A stretch of 64,000 nucleotides of DNA from Tetrahymena elliotti 4EA (lineage: Eukaryota > Ciliophora > Oligohymenophorea > Hymenostomatida > Tetrahymenidae): assembly GCA_000231825.2 (NCBI GenBank), contig JH720392.1:93442-157441 (forward strand), given 5' to 3'. A model generated the notes under the pieces. The model saw only the letters and a list, made by a program, of their open reading frames with translations, did not search any database and was not told the origin of the DNA. Positions 62,601 to 64,000 of this stretch are shown piece after piece (the first letter of the stretch is position 1; every line of letters begins with the position of its first letter). The position numbers and the translations under genes were made by a program.

Positions 62601-64000
62601 TTGAATACTTTGCAGCAAGGGCTATGAAGTTTGACTTTGATGTTTATTAAGAGAATATTCATAAATTGCCATTGAAACAACTTGAAAAATTTAATATAAA
62701 TTAAAAGTTAATAATGAATGCAGGATATAATAAATCAGAGCAATAAATTCTTTTGAAGCTATTTAAATTGATTGATATTGATTTAAATAATGTTGATTAT
62801 ACTGATAATTATACTTAAAATGAAATAGAAAAAAATAACAGATACATATAATATGTTAAGAGATCTTAGATTAGTCGCTATGATCAAATAAGCACAATTG
62901 ATATTGGTTCTTCCAATTTACTTTCAGCTTTATTTTTATCTAAATTTTCCTTTCAAAATTTAAAGCTTTTTCAATGCTCTCTGTCCAAACTTTATAATAT
63001 TGGAAATAAAAAAAGCAGTTTAAATTTTGATTAGTGCAACTTGAATAACGCCTTGCTCAAAAATATTAAAATGAGAAGTGTAGAATCTTCTTATATTGAA
63101 AAATCTGTTTTTGATGCTGTGCAGTAGATTTTCTCTACTTAACAAATCTATAATTTTACTTAAATAGCATTTGAATAAAATAAACTCATTTCAGTTAATG
63201 ATTTAGGATTTATTAATTCATTTTCTATTCAAAAAGGTGATAAAAATTAATTTATTTTAGATTAATCTAAATAAATCACCTGCTCTCCTTTAAGTTTCTT
63301 AAAAATTTTCTCTAAAAACTATGCCTTAGTTACAGCTAAAGCTACTGTATTCTTGATTAATTTAGGTAATCTTTAAGTTCATTCAATCAAAAAATTTGAA
63401 TCTAAAATAACATCTTTAGATTCCTGCAACAATCAAATTATTCTCTAGCTAAAAAACCAAAATACTTATTTTGGAAATTTTGAATCTGGGTTCAAAGAAA
63501 TCTCAATTCAAGGAAATAATGCGAAATTTTCTAAAAATGCAGACTTAATTATGACGATTAATTAGAATGACATTCTTCTTTTTAACAAAAAAGATTAAAA
63601 TTTTACATAATTAAAAAACATCAATTGCCACAATTTAAAAATGATTTCAGCTGTTTTTTCTCCTGATAACAAATTCTTAGCAAGCAGTTCAGAAGATAAA
63701 ACTTGTAAAATTTGGAATTTAGAGAAGGGAAATGAGTTGGTCTATACATTACAAGGACATGAAGAATCAATTGATTAAATAAAATTCTCTAATGATGGAA
63801 AATATTTTGCAAGCATTTCTTAAGATAAAACATGTAAATTGTGGAATGTTACTAAGGGATATGAATTGATGAAGACATTCGAAATGAATGAAAATATACC
63901 TAATTCAATTTCATTTTCAACTGATGGAAAATACTTAGCTATAAGTAAAAGCAATTAGTGCGAAATAATAAACATAGAAAAAGAATTAGAAGTTTTTGAT
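59693..64000 (+). CDS. STAND NTPase (NACHT-like) with WD40 repeats, intronless, truncated by window end
   Basis: A single uninterrupted frame of 4308 nt (1436 codons so far) from the ATG at 59693 (MFRIQFKQNEKSRLLGGGG). Residues 100-600 are long amphipathic helices. A NACHT/STAND ATPase follows: the P-loop is EGGSGKS at about 602-608, Walker B is LMLDGYDE at about 676-683, and a later segment (VIVTSRLEK) resembles sensor 1. Residues about 1075-1145 have leucine/phenylalanine-spaced repeats (FSFQNLKLFQCSLSKL) like pentapeptide repeats. WD40 repeats start near 1320 (SPDNKFLASSSEDKTCKIWN, then a second copy). By family, such proteins are signal-dependent oligomerising switches; the N-terminal helices are the likely effector. 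Substrate and partners are unknown. No introns, unlike the kinase genes. Confidence 0.9.

Noticed and set aside
1..64000. CRISPR arrays, operons, ribosome binding sites, telomeric CCCCAA repeats
   Set aside because: None was found, and the first three are not expected in a ciliate nucleus. The repeats in the micro-exon array are degenerate and splice-like, not CRISPR-like.

Overview
The window looks like macronuclear-type genomic DNA from a ciliate, most probably Tetrahymena or a close relative. It is extremely AT-rich. Long reading frames appear only when TAA and TAG are read as glutamine and TGA is the sole stop. Introns are short, AT-rich and bounded by GTAA...TAG. Almost every gene is invisible under the standard code, so all protein calls here use the ciliate code, and exon joins were made by hand from splice signals and phase.

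Layout. 0.9-13.4 kb (minus strand): a two-helix membrane protein, a small polar protein, an unrecognised C-terminal membrane protein, and a PH-domain protein kinase. 17.1-18.9 kb (plus): the 3' part of a leucine-rich-repeat (LRR) gene built from 90-nt exon cassettes. 19.8-34.4 kb: three intronless or nearly intronless Gln/Asn-rich proteins, a small basic protein and a protein with an SH3-like stretch. 35.2-38.9 kb (plus): a four-helix membrane protein and a degenerate TraB-family protein. 39.7-44.8 kb (minus): an array of about 75 putative micro-exons of 3, 6 or 12 nt. 45.2-45.7 kb: an assembly gap of 530 N. 45.8-57.0 kb (minus): a cluster of protein-kinase genes, including one with two kinase domains followed by LRRs. 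59.7 kb to the end (plus): a long intronless STAND NTPase with WD40 repeats, cut by the window edge.

The most striking observation is the micro-exon array. About 75 sites of the form AG|3, 6 or 12 nt|GT recur roughly every 65 nt over 5 kb on the minus strand. The pieces I accept are all multiples of three, and when joined they give one TGA-free frame of about 100 sensible residues with an intron after the second base of nearly every codon. The array ends in a plausible terminal exon with a TGA stop. Some of its introns are near-identical copies, which suggests growth by tandem duplication of an intron plus its micro-exon. The 5' end is unresolved and may lie in or beyond the gap, possibly joined to the adjacent kinase gene.

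No rRNA, tRNA, CRISPR array or transposase was recognised. Gene-free stretches are AT-rich with simple repeats.
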